In this document: positions 50,945-60,707 of the stretch, piece by piece
How the letters are laid out: every line of letters begins with the position of its first letter
How positions within the stretch are numbered: the first letter of the stretch is position 1
Assembly (NCBI GenBank): GCA_002633005.1
Contig: NMRA01000202.1
Coordinates: forward strand, 521,626 to 585,625
Direction of reading: 5' to 3'
DNA: 64,000 bases
From: Phoronis australis
Taxonomy: Eukaryota > Phoronida > Phoronidae
Notes under the pieces: model-generated
What the model was told of the DNA's origin: nothing
Databases searched by the model: none
What the model saw: only the letters and a program-made list of their open reading frames with translations
Program-made: the position numbers and the translations under genes

Positions 50945-52285
50945 AATTTATATATATTTGGCAAGTCAAATTAAGGGATGTGTGTTCATATTTAAAACAA
51001 CCAAGCTTGAATAACTGTCGCTGATAACCATTACTTTGGAAAAAAGACTATTACATGCAGTTAAATCTTACTAATTTTGTGACAAAAGTGATTGCNCACG
51101 ACAACTTCGCGTTATGCTAGACGAGATGGCTCTGCCGTACAATTTCCTCTGTACACTGTGGCAAGTCTTTATGCTTCAACTACTATAGCTCATCTGAATA
51201 TCTTGTTGACTTAGGCTCATATTATAATATTCTACATATTTAGTGATTGGTTAATAAAAACCACATTATCATCCAATCACATCAATGGCTGTTACAGTTT
51301 GTTCTCAGAATTTTCTAGAATCTCTAGAGTGCTTTGACCCATGTAACCAAAGTTGTACCATTTAAAAATAGATTTTGACGTTAAAGTACATGTCAACAAG
51401 TTTGATCCCATGATTTAAAAGTACTTATGCACAAATTTTGGGCAACTTAAAATGTATATATTTATGTCTTACAATTACTTAATCATTATTTATTCCAACA
51501 TATTTGTTTTAATACACCAACACTGATACGTTTTTCCTCTGATTTTTCATCTTTTATTAGATTAAATTGTTCTTAGCTGCTTTGATATACTGGCATCGTC
51601 GGCATGCTTTGTATAGTGAGAGTTTAAATATGATATCTGGTCAGATTACAAATAAGGGTCATTTGACATCCAGGCAGCAGTGTAATGAAAAGTGATATTC
51701 TATGCCCAACTTGGTCAATATTACAATACAGCTGAAGTAATATCATGCCATGTTTGAACCAATCTGAAGGATGCAAACATGGTTGTTGTGTAATTATTGT
51801 AGGTAATGCTATATTTATCTAACCTTGACACTAAAGTTACTGAACCTTCAGTACAAAGCAATGGTTGCTCAGAAGCTGTCCTCAAAAGTTCAGAGTTAGA
51901 CTTACATCTTTAAAAAGTTAACCACAAACTACCTTTTCCAAGTTTTGCCACTAACCAGTGTCATGTTACTGTCCAGTTCATGTAGTTGCAGTATAGCGCA
52001 TTTACTTGAAGGGTTTGTATCTCAAAGTCTGCTCTGAGAATGACAGAGGACAATAAACACCACTCTTATGCCCCATTAAATAGTTTTATCTGTTGACAGT
52101 AAATCCCTGTGTTATTGCTAGTAGGTTTGCTTTTGATTTTGGAATAGGCATTGTTTTTCAATCCTGAGATAAGAAGAGGTATAAAGATAGCTATGTCTTG
52201 CTTCATCTAGTTCTTGTGGAAACTTGTGGTGGGTATATTGGTTTGATTTAAGTGAGGCTTTTATGTATAGGACCTTATGAAGTGT
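50945..52285. other. Gene-free AT-rich stretch
   Basis: Contains one unresolved base (51096). No coding or repeat signal recognised. Confidence 0.5.
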
Positions 52286-52289
52286 ACAC

Positions 52290-52490
52290 TTAGCCAAATA
52301 TCTATAAAAATATAAGATTTGACTTAAAGCAAAAGTTTATATTTTCTGGAAGTAGAAATTCCATAGACTTTGATTTTTGACTTAATAAACAATCTCAGGT
52401 CACGTGACCGTGCTTTCTTAGTAAAATTTTGTAAAAGAATCAAAACAACAGGGTCAATAATATCAGCAAAACTTCGTATGATAAAATCCC
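52290..52490. repeat. Dispersed repeat, partner of 21630-21830
   Basis: As for the partner. The conserved block GGTCACGTGACCGTG is palindromic here. Confidence 0.6.
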
Positions 52491-53194
52491 AAAAGGGCAG
52501 GCTACAGTTTTTTAAATAATCAATTCGTTTTTTATGAAACTTTTATTTAGTAATATTTTTTTCCTGGAAATCGTGTAAGTCCTTTTTTTGCTAAAACCAA
52601 TTCCTAACATTACTTTGGAGAACATTACGCAAGGCATAGTACTTGAGAGTTTCACGTGCATCCGACCAGCCATTTCTGAGGTATGACGTTGACCAAAATT
52701 GAACTTTTTCCTAGGTTGCTACATAGTCTAAATGTTGTCAACTTTGGCTGAAAGGGGTTACACCTGTAGCGGACCATGTCAGTGCACAGTGCCATTACTG
52801 TTCATGTACTTATCAGTACACCTGTAATTAAGACTTTTTGTAATTTGTGTGAATCATCCTCTGTGTGGATATATCAACCTTTAGTTGTTTATTACGCCAC
52901 TGAACTTGTATGGGAATGAATGAAAATGTTCGTGTAATTTAAAGGGTAAGGTAAAATCTCACATGTTATGGACAAAAATAATTGTCAAAATTGATCGTTT
53001 TTCATTTCTCAAAAGCTCTTAACGTTAAATATCATACTCCTGGAGTGTATAAATCAAGAAATTTCCACTATCACAATCTACTCTAGAATTACGCTCGATT
53101 AAACTTGGCAAGCACGCCTTTTGTGTTGGTACACAATACTGTGGTTAAGCTGGTCAGAGCTTACAATCACACAAAGGAATCAACAGGTGAGAGT

Positions 53195-53355
53195 TGAGTC
53201 TAGTTTTTCTGAAAGTTGACCGTTTTTCTCCATTCAAAGTTTTTTGGTGAAAGTATTTCATAAAACATTCCTGCTTCACCACATTTGTTGAAAATTGTTT
53301 GCAAATAGTATTTTTAAATATGGGTTGGCATCGCTGTTTACAACATAATTGCTGG
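53195..53355. repeat. Dispersed repeat, partner of 49715-49950
   Basis: Same words as the partner, ending about 400 bp before the SLC10-like 5' UTR acceptor. Confidence 0.6.
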
Positions 53356-53760
53356 ATTAAGTGAGCATCAGGTGAAAGCAGACATTAAGAGAGCTGGACT
53401 ATGTAAACATTGGTTTGCCACTGTCAAACTGATAAGGACAAGCCTGTATCCCATCCCCACTGGCCTACCTTGTAGTCCAGGTACTCATTCCACATCGTGG
53501 GTGCGTAGCAACGTCATTGTGATTGCACACAATTTATCAATATTTCCATTGAACTTATAAATGGTAAAGGATTTTTTGATGCTTGGTATCTTTATGAAAA
53601 GATGAAAAAAAATTATTATGTATCACTTGTCTTGCCTTATTATGTCCTAAAATAGTGAGATTTTCCTGTAATGCAAATTGAAAGTTATGTTTTGACGTTA
53701 GCTGATTGCAGAACCTCTCCTGTTGCTTATCTTGATCAATGTATTCCTTTATTGTTTCAG

Positions 53761-53850
53761 CTGAGGAGCACTTTTCCGCTCACGTTTTCCACGTTATAAA
53801 AGTTTGGTTACAGATGAAGCTTGAAAAGTCATTGCCAGTCACAGATAAAG
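53761..53850 (+). promoter_or_regulatory. 5' UTR part of SLC10-like exon 1, with splice acceptor and overlapping uORF
   Basis: A strong acceptor (CCTTTATTGTTTCAG) ends at 53760, so the mRNA probably joins an upstream non-coding exon to 53761. An ATG at 53814 with a weak context (C at -3, A at +4) opens a short frame that runs past the main ATG (53851) and stops at 53942. It is therefore an overlapping upstream ORF in another frame. No TATA box or promoter could be assigned upstream. Confidence 0.45.
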
Positions 53851-54411
53851 ATGCATTCTCTACCATTGATAATATTACTAGTTGCCATGGTTACAACATG
53901 TTGGTCAGCGCTAATAGGAGGAACAGCTGTGGGAAGACTTGAGTTTGATCCAGGAGGGGCAGAAAATCTTACGCTCAAAGACACCGTGCACATACCCATA
54001 AAATACGTATCAAATGATAACGTGACTCTGGTCATCCAACCAATGGATACTCGGGTAATATATCCTGAAACATCTGTGTATTACCTCAGTTCTTGCGACA
54101 ACGCAACGTCGGGCTGTACTGTGGATGTGGTTTTCAAAACCAACCGCATAGGCCGCACGCAGTTGATGCTGACAGTGTACAAAGGAAATTCAACAGCAAA
54201 CATATCAGTAGAGTTGCAGTACATGTCTGTGAGCGTGGTCGTAAAGGACTCCACACTCAAGATGGTGATGAGATATGTGACGACGTGCTTGCTGGTTCTA
54301 ATCAACCTGGTGATGGGATGTAAGATGCAGTGGTTAAAGTTGAAAGAGGTCTTCTACCATCCGGTGGCTCTCTTCGTGGGACTGACTTGTCAGATATTGT
54401 TCATGCCCTTG
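53851..54411 (+). CDS. SLC10-like gene, coding exon 1 (signal peptide, ectodomain, first spans)
   Basis: This exon encodes 187 residues and ends in phase 0 at a consensus donor GTATGT (54412). It contains the signal peptide, the whole ectodomain and two hydrophobic stretches (about 139-157 and 168-187). The frame can be opened further upstream through TTG codons, but the first ATG in frame is at 53851. It has A at -3 and is followed directly by a signal-peptide-like run, so it was chosen as the start. Without splicing, the frame closes shortly after the donor, which supports the intron. Confidence 0.88.
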
Positions 54412-57400
54412 GTATGTATAGACATTCAGAGCAGGCGTGCGCCAACTATCTAGCAAATTTTAAAGTTAGAACCCTCACCAGGACAATTCCTGCAGTTACT
54501 GTCAGTTCCCTAAGGGCTGTTCCAGTAAAATCCGTGTGGGAGGGGGGGGACGGCAGCAGAAATAAAAATTCATGGGTGGTGGTCTTTAGAAAAAAACTCA
54601 AATTATGGGTGGTCGTTCCTGTAAGAAGTGATGCATTAAAAATGGGTGGTATTTTTTGACCTGTTAATGTTGATCCCAATAAAAAAAGAGCCCATATTGC
54701 CAGTGAACGGAGTACAATATGTTCACTAAGCCATTAAACAAGTCATGGGCAACTTGATTTGAGTCAACTGTTTGTCTGCAGTCTTATTTAATTGAAGTTA
54801 TGCAACACTAAACTGGTTTTAACACATATAAGAAAATTGATGATTTTTAAATAAAAATTATGAGGAGTAAGCTAAACAAGTTCCAATATTCACTTGACAT
54901 AGAAGTATAAAAGAGTTCGTGGTGACAGTTTGAGATTCATAGGTCCTTATAATTGAAAAAATGTTCATTGAAATTTTAGACACATGGTGAACAGAGACAC
55001 CTGGTGGCTGCCAAAAGTATTACTCCCAGGCTACTTAAGTTTTTGACAATATTGGACAAGACAACTAGTTCTTGTCTGTCAATCATTTAAGTTCTCAACA
55101 GGTCCTCCTGGAGGCAATTTGTTTGGAAGTGTTGGATTTTATATTTTAACCTATTAAAAATAATTAAAAAATTATGGGTCATGGGTTGGAGAAATAAATG
55201 AAAAATATGGGCGGTGGGTACGAAATAAAAGTGCCTTCCCCCCCCTCCCATACAGATTTTGCTGGAACAGCCCTAAGGAAAACTAAAATGGAAAAATTGC
55301 AAAACACTTAGTTCAGTAGGAAAAAAATAATAATTAAGTGTCCCACCTATGAGACGTTTTTACTGTTTAAGTGCTATAAATCTGTTTTTGGTAAAGAAGC
55401 TTTAACTCTGAAGATAAATTTGTGGTGGAATTCTGGTCTCGTTTCTCAGATTAAAAGTGGGCCATCGACCCTCAAAATTGCAATTTCAGTCCTGTGGTAA
55501 GTGTCAAGTGTGGTAGGGAGTCTGTAGAAAGTGAGTTGTCTCCTCAGAAGGTTTTGGTTCCTTCCTGAAGAAAACCCTGACGTGAAGACTGTAGGTGGCG
55601 GGACATGTAGCACTTTTCTGAAATAGTAAAAAGACGCAAAATTTTAGGATAAAATAATATTTGACCATGAGTGCTTGTTAAAAGTCTTGATAGGTGATTT
55701 GTCTGTTACCTACATTGTGTTGTTCTTGTTAAAGGCGCAATGCTGAAACAAAAACTCATGCTGTTTTGAAAGGAAAACAAAGAAGTTTTTGGTGTCCATC
55801 ATTTTTATTAAAAATACAATTCGCCAATTTTCGAAAATATTTTTTTTTAAAGTTAAGTGGCTATAAACTCACCATCCATCTCAAAAACCAACTTTTGATT
55901 TTTGGCCCTATATCAATCTGAAATTGGTGTTAAATGATAGGATATTTGTACTGGTCTCAGATTAGTTATACAATCATATACTCTGTCATTTGAGAATCAT
56001 AGACATTTACTTAGGTAGCTTATGAGTTTTCGTTACATGCACCCACACACGCATGCATGCACACACACACACACATCCTTATGTCATTTGTTGAATAGAT
56101 GTTTCTCAGTAATCATTAGTTTTTGCAAAACAATGGCTATACTTGATTGACTTTGCCGGTGTCACCGAGTCAACAGTAAGTCATTTGATTGGTTTAAAAG
56201 CCAGAAGTTGTCATCTAGAATCAATCAGACATCTTGATCCAGCAAAGTCAATCAAGTGCAGTCATCAGAACAACATATGACCAGTTTTATCACACTGTAT
56301 AACTACCTTGAATCAAAATTTTGATAGAAAGCATGTGCTTAATGTCACTTTAAACTGTTCTCCTGTCCCTTATCATTTGGCAACTGCTATGCCAACATTT
56401 GGAGTTTTGTAACTCTAACGTGTTAGCGAGCATAAGTCACACTGTGGCTAATCTGTCTTAATCAATTCGCTAATAATTGCGCATGGCTTAGCTGCGATGC
56501 TGCAGAAAACCTTTGTGCTAATTATTCTTATATTGCATCAATTTCAAAATTTCAAAGACGACTGCTATTTACTTTTCAATTTTAAAACAGTCATTTGCCT
56601 TCTTTATTGTTTTTTGACTTTGAAACTCCCATGGCAAACAGGCGCATTGGTTTGCGACCACAGTTATCTCCTGAAGTTAATTATGCATACTGCATATTAA
56701 AACAGTACCATAGTTGGTTCATCAGTCATATTTCTGCTTCCATGGAATTCTGTCTGAAGTCAGTCGCATTTGCGTAGCGATTTTAGCCTAGGATCACTCC
56801 TAAGTACATCATCAGCTGTTACAATTGATTTTATAAGATTTTGACTTCTACGTTTTGTTTTTCAGTTGGCGTTTGCATTAGCCAATGCCTTCTTCCTTGA
56901 TGACAGGCTGTCTCTTGGACTTCTAATTGTTGGCACTGCTCCAGGGGGCGGCATCAGCAATGTGATTGCTTTAGTGACAGATGGTGACCTTGACTTTAGT
57001 GCCAGCATGACCATCTGTAGCACATTGTTAGCATTTGGTAGGAGGTTTCTGCATAGTCTTTGAAAATTTATATATGATTTCTAAAAACTTCTCTTTTGAT
57101 TTTTTTCTCAAATTACTCCATGTTGGCTTACACTGCACCTTTTTGTGAACTTTCTTGTAATATGTCTTTTAATCTGTTTTAGTTAAATGTATTGGACATT
57201 TTTGTCAAAGTTTTAAATGATTTCACTGATGAATTTTCTTAATTTGGCCACAAATATATGCCGCATGTCTAACAACAACCCTGGCTTGAAAATCGCTTCT
57301 TGCTTGTTTGGGCATGCACAACCAAGCACTGAGCATCATAAGATTTCAGTGATTTTGTTACAGCTTCGTGAAAAAGGCATCAGTTGCAGAGGCGGATCTA

Positions 57401-60275
57401 CGGGGGNAGGGGGTTCAAATCCCCCTCGGGATAGGTTCAAAAATAAAAATTAAAGAAAAGTGTCGTCAAGAAAACAAAGTCAGTTACTAAAAACAAAAAA
57501 AAATCTTACACGACCTTCCCACCGCTCGGTGCTGTGCGCCTGGGATTCCCGCAAATCCTAAACCCCCCCTTACTGAAAACGTAGATCTGCCACTGAGTTG
57601 ACAGTTTTTTTTGGGCCGCCAATGTTTTTGATAAATGTGCATGCACTAGATGTTTCTAGTTTTGTTAATGCAGTATGACGAAACTGATGAGATATATGTA
57701 CCAACAATCTACATTGACTGTGTGATATGTACGTGAAATCCTATTCTAAGGAACTGGACTCCGTAGCGCCCTAAAACCATACAGGCGTATGCAGTGAAGA
57801 GTAAATTTATTTCCTCCACTGTGACCATTAATACTTCATTGTACTATGCCATATTCAAATGATCAGTTGGTGAATTTTAAAATTTTTAGACATTTCAAAC
57901 CGCCTTGTCACTTCTTTAAAGTTTGGAAGAAACTCGTTTTCAGGCTACATGCTTTAACCACTGAGTCATATCAATTTGACTTTGAAAGCCAGAACAGTTG
58001 TAAATTTTCACGACATAGTGAAATTTTGCCCTGGCTAGTTGTCAAAGCGAAATGCTGCATGTTAATGTCAAATGCATGTGCTATGAAACTTTTGTGATGT
58101 AATATCTGTTCATTATTAAGATAGATCATGTGTCGAATGACTGTCATCATTGTTTGGTTGATATGTTGTGTTTGAAGTTGTATTACACACAAAGGCCTCA
58201 AATTTCAAGCTCGTTCAAGCTGACATAGGCAAGTTGTGTTTTGGTGAATTATTGATACAAAATACAAAAATTGGTTATCTGTTGAAAAAAATTTAGATTT
58301 TGTCTGACCATGTCCACATTTGAAAGCATAATTACAAGATCATTACTTAAAGTCAACATGGATTGAGTTAGCCTAAAGGGCCGAGTTGACGCAACTAATC
58401 TCGAGAATGTGTGATTTTAGTTCTTAAGCTTAACTGAGAAATTTATCCAATGAGTGGCCTTGAGGTCAGCTTCTTAGTAGTTTGTAGTGTGGAAACTCGA
58501 CGATTTGAGAGGTATTTAAAATACATTGAATGGGAGATATCAGTGCCTCAGAGTTTGACGGATAGCCTAAATATTTCAATTTATTTGAAAATAAAGATAA
58601 CACGCCAAAATCGTTGCAAAAACTGCATGTATATACTCTATGTAGTAATGAAAATTATAACTTCACACGGAAATAGACGAACTTCGTATCGAATTAGCAT
58701 ATTTTTCTTACCGTACTGTTCTTAGGAAAATGATCCTGATGTTTCCGAACTGAATTCCATCAATGACTGTCACCATGTTTTCTTCAGTTACAGCCTGTAC
58801 GTTATACCCCAAAGCCTTCTGAGAAGTCACGTTTGCTCTGCTTATTGAGCATTTCTGTTGTTTGTGTAGATTACTGAACTAATGAAAAGGAAACGTTATC
58901 AGCAAGTCAGTTAGTCTTTTGGATGCTAAATACATGCACTTTAAAGGTAAAAACTGTAGAACAATCAAACACTGGAATGTCAGTCGATCACTAAATTATG
59001 AGGGGATGTTAAAGCACTTGTTTTTGTTTTGTTGTATAATTTTGTCTAGAACAAGAACTATCTCGATTAACACACTGTGTATAATTGTTTCTAGGTGTGA
59101 TGCCACTGTGGTTGTTCACGTATGGACAGTTCTTCCGAAGTTCCCCATGTGTGCCTTACGTCAACATTTTGATCAATTTGTGCCTTGTCTCCATACCTTT
59201 GCTGTTCGGGGTCCTGCTGCAACACAAGCGCCCTCTGTGGGCAGAGAAACTCATCCGCCTGATTCGTCCAGTCAGTCTCGTGGTCATGCTGGTGATGATT
59301 GGTCTGAGTATTTATGCAAATCTCCACATTTTTGATATTTTGTCTTGGCAATCGGTCATTTCATGCCTTCTTCTTCCAATAACTGGACTGATCGTAGGTA
59401 GTCTTACTGCAGTCATATTCCGTCAGAATGTCGCAAGGGGGAAAACGATAGCTGTGGACGTTGGAATTCAAAACACGGTTCTCTCTGTGTCTGTGGTGCA
59501 ACTGTCCTGGGTCAGTCCAGAAAGAGATATTATTTTCACCATGCCAGCCTCAGTGCTGATTCTGACATTGGTTCTCATGCTCATTATTTGCACACTTCAC
59601 ATTCTGTTGTCCAAATACAGTAAGGTATACAGAGAATTCAGCACACTGAAAAATAAGCTGCCTAGTAAACATGAGCCGCCCTGTAACCATGCCGACAATA
59701 CTGTGGAAAAAATGATCGACTCAGGTGACATTGTATTGAAGGAGAGTGTTTTGAAGTTGGATGATATTATATCGACAAAAAGGTTTTCACGGAGTGATTT
59801 TGATAATGGTGCTGAAGATATGAATTTGAACTCATTGGATAGACAAAAGTTATCTGATAAAGTCCTTAATACTGACTCTTCAGTCTGTGATGCCCCTGTA
59901 CACAATAGTCCTCGTAGCAGGCATTCATCGGCTGGGATTACCCCTCAAGAAATCTCCGTTGGCATTGAAGTTTGTTATGACAACAGTGAAGGGTGTCAAG
60001 AAACACATCAGTGTTGTCTAAACAAGGATCAAGGTTGTCTATATACAAACCAAGGGTGCCAAGAAACAGAACGGCATTACCATGGAGACAGTGATAGCTA
60101 TGAGACTCAGAGTAACACAATACAATTTGACAGCGATGATGACGATGTGGTACTGGACAGTGGTGTCGGAGACATGTCTGATCAATCATTAAGGAGAAAA
60201 TGTAATGGCTCTGGAAACAGATGGCATCGCAGGACCCAAAGTGGAAGCTCAGCGGACTACCAGACTACGTTATAA
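53851..60275 (+). CDS. SLC10-family transporter (SLC10A3/A5-like), three coding exons
   Basis: Coding exons 53851-54411, 56866-57037 and 59095-60275 join in phases 0 and 1 into one open frame of 637 residues ending in TAA. The start ATG at 53851 opens a signal peptide (residues 1 to about 22). A luminal or extracellular domain follows (about 23-138) with five N-glycosylation sequons at N39, N57, N84, N113 and N117 and a close Cys pair C82/C89. Then come about eight to nine hydrophobic spans (about 139 to 415) holding the SLC10 signature [10 protein letters not shown] (210-219) and DVGIQN (366-371), the latter at the place of the family's ExxxQN sodium-site region. The N-terminal ectodomain is typical of SLC10A3 (P3) and SLC10A5 rather than NTCP/ASBT. 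Those members are around 440-480 residues; the excess here is a roughly 220-residue tail. The substrate is unknown for this subgroup, so only a membrane transporter-like role can be claimed. Exact paralogue assignment is uncertain. Confidence 0.92.
54514..55273. mobile_element. Non-autonomous DNA transposon, Harbinger-like (TAA target site), in SLC10-like intron 1
   Basis: The left end reads GGGCTGTTCCAG and continues through a G run. The right end is its inverted complement (about 35 of 40 bases pair), giving a terminal inverted repeat of about 40 bp. TAA flanks both sides (54511-54513 and 55274-55276), fitting the 3-bp TWA target duplication of PIF/Harbinger elements. The 760-bp interior has no long frame, so it is a non-autonomous copy. 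The superfamily call rests only on the target site and the G-rich tip. Confidence 0.7.
56040..56076. repeat. CA microsatellite with GCAT interruptions
   Basis: CACACACA runs around GCATGCATGC in intron 1 of the SLC10-like gene. Confidence 0.8.
56141..56257. repeat. 117-bp inverted-repeat unit in SLC10-like intron 1
   Basis: ACTTGATTGACTTTGC at the left is complementary to GCAAAGTCAATCAAGT at the right (16 bp perfect). MITE-like; no target duplication identified. Confidence 0.55.
56866..57037 (+). CDS. SLC10-like gene, coding exon 2 (family signature)
   Basis: This 172-bp exon is bounded by a polypyrimidine tract plus TTTTTCAG acceptor and a GTAGG donor. It enters in phase 0 and leaves after the first base of a Gly codon. 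It encodes residues 188-245, including [10 protein letters not shown], the most recognisable motif of the SLC10 fold: the discontinuous helix region with a conserved Pro-Gly-Gly followed by Ser-Asn. Introns on both sides contain transposon insertions, but none is seen in the exon. Confidence 0.9.
57038..59094 (+). other. SLC10-like intron 2 (2,057 bp)
   Basis: GT-AG intron, phase 1. It contains the 209-bp element at 57387-57595 with its 5-bp target duplication. The rest (57601-59094) is AT-rich and shows no feature I can support. Confidence 0.8.
57387..57595. mobile_element. 209-bp TIR element (MITE-like) in SLC10-like intron 2
   Basis: The ends are inverted repeats: CAGAGGCGGATCTACG on the left and the complement of CAGTGGCAGATCTACG on the right. 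The sequence AGTTG occurs directly on both sides (57382-57386 and 57596-57600), a perfect 5-bp target duplication. It contains one unresolved base at 57407. A relative in opposite orientation lies at 12175-12372. The interior has no coding frame. Confidence 0.8.
59095..60275 (+). CDS. SLC10-like gene, coding exon 3 (remaining spans and long tail)
   Basis: The acceptor GTTTCTAG precedes 59095, and the first two bases complete the Gly split from exon 2, giving GVMPLWLF. The remaining membrane spans lie at about 267-286, 301-319, 330-351, 362-382 and 392-415. DVGIQN (366-371) carries Asp where the best-known members have Glu. From about residue 416 the chain is hydrophilic: a Ser/Asp/Lys-rich stretch, four tandem Cys heptads (544-571), an acidic run FDSDDDD and a basic Ser-rich end. 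The stop is TAA at 60273-60275. The exon is uninterrupted over 1.18 kb, and the tail has codon-level repeats in frame. Confidence 0.9.
59991..60074 (+). repeat. Coding 21-bp minisatellite, four units, in the SLC10-like tail
   Basis: Units at 59991-60011, 60012-60032, 60033-60053 and 60054-60074 encode heptads of pattern (G/C)-C-x4-(Q/R), residues 544-571. Units 1 and 4 are the most alike (both begin GCQET). The repeat is exactly in frame, giving regularly spaced Cys residues in what should be the cytoplasmic tail. Confidence 0.8.
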
Positions 60276-60701
60276 ATTTAAAAGAAAATAGAGTGCAATA
60301 TTTCCCAGTGTGAGAAGAATATATAGGATGTTTTCATAATAGTGCATACTTGCCATTCGTCCGTTTTGGGAGGACCGTCCCACTTTTTTTGTCGGGAATC
60401 CTGCCACCGCACAACATGTTCTCATTTTGAGAATCAGTTTGACAGATGTTATCCAGTGGAGAAAACTGCGGGTTTTCAAAATGCTGGTGTGCTGTCACAG
60501 CATCAGACACTTGCAATGAAATTTACATATTCTATTTTTGTGCATTTCCACACGATTTACGGGCCAGTTTCTCCGTTCTATATTTCACGAAAAAAGAAAG
60601 AACACGGTCTAAGTGTTGCGACAGACATTAACCCCTTGTGCTATGTGATCTAGATCCAGTTGTTCTACCTTTTCATGTCCCAAGTTTGGCTACTATATGA
60701 T

Positions 60702-60707
60702 AATAAA
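60702..60707 (+). terminator. Candidate polyadenylation signal of the SLC10-like gene
   Basis: First canonical AATAAA after the stop codon, 427 bp downstream of it. A second AATAAA lies at 61518-61523. Which one is used cannot be told from sequence alone. Confidence 0.35.

Larger units (their letters stand above)
54412..56865 (+). other. SLC10-like intron 1 (2,454 bp)
   Basis: GT-AG intron, phase 0. It contains a 760-bp terminal-inverted-repeat element (54514-55273), a CA-rich microsatellite (about 56040-56075) and a 117-bp inverted-repeat unit (56141-56257). No additional exon-like frame was recognised. Confidence 0.8.

Noticed and set aside
57410-57425. GGTTCAAATCC resembling a tRNA-type B box, suggesting a SINE
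   Set aside because: It lies inside an element with clear inverted ends and a target duplication. The related copy at 12175 lacks it, and there is no A box or tail.
60160-60175. DSGVGDMS in the SLC10-like tail as a beta-TrCP-type degron
   Set aside because: The DSGxxS pattern requires Ser at the sixth position, where Asp is found. Too short to claim.
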